A stretch of 7,510 nucleotides of DNA from UBA8437 sp003445035 (GTDB lineage: Bacteria > Planctomycetota > Planctomycetia > Planctomycetales > Planctomycetaceae): NCBI GenBank assembly GCA_937901285.1, contig CALCHI010000060.1, forward strand, positions 1 through 7,510, read 5' to 3'. The notes beneath the pieces are model-generated. The model saw nothing but the letters and a program-made list of their open reading frames with translations, searched no databases and was not told where the DNA came from. The translations under genes and the position numbers were made by a program. Below, one piece after another: positions 6,928 through 7,510 of the stretch. The first letter of the stretch is position 1, and each line of letters starts with the position of its first letter.

Positions 6928-7510
<583 letters not shown>

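Overview
The window reads as ordinary chromosome from a GC-rich bacterium, most likely a member of the Planctomycetota. This is inference. It rests on the form of the DNA polymerase I (N-terminal nuclease box reading F-Q-V-F-H, O-helix reading NFGVVYGQ), on three housekeeping genes that lack a Shine-Dalgarno sequence, and on remembered resemblance to planctomycete proteins. No search was run. No mobile element, CRISPR array, tRNA or rRNA was seen.

Layout. At the left edge a minus-strand gene (1-1648, 3' end outside the window) encodes an unrecognised protein with a membrane anchor, a coiled coil and two folded domains. A 204-base divergent region follows, holding a good sigma70-type promoter for that gene. 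Rightward from there come polA (complete three-domain DNA polymerase I), a 209-base gap with a possible weak terminator, a possible promoter and a hairpin, then coaE (dephospho-CoA kinase), rho (transcription termination factor) and ribH (lumazine synthase). RibH runs off the right edge inside a pure Asn/Glu-Ser hexanucleotide repeat. The last three genes are 34 and 44 bases apart and are probably cotranscribed.

How the genes work together. PolA fills and processes gaps in DNA, CoaE makes coenzyme A, Rho ends transcripts, and RibH makes the riboflavin precursor. They are linked by growth and housekeeping, not by a shared pathway. C-rich, G-poor stretches before coaE and across the coaE-rho junction could be Rho loading sites and so allow Rho to limit its own operon; this is a hypothesis.

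Most unusual items: the repeat-encoded tail on lumazine synthase, and the left-edge protein that seems to join an inner-membrane anchor and coiled coil to a FlgT-C-like beta domain and a BRCT-like domain. I did not find convincing evidence of a new multi-gene system.
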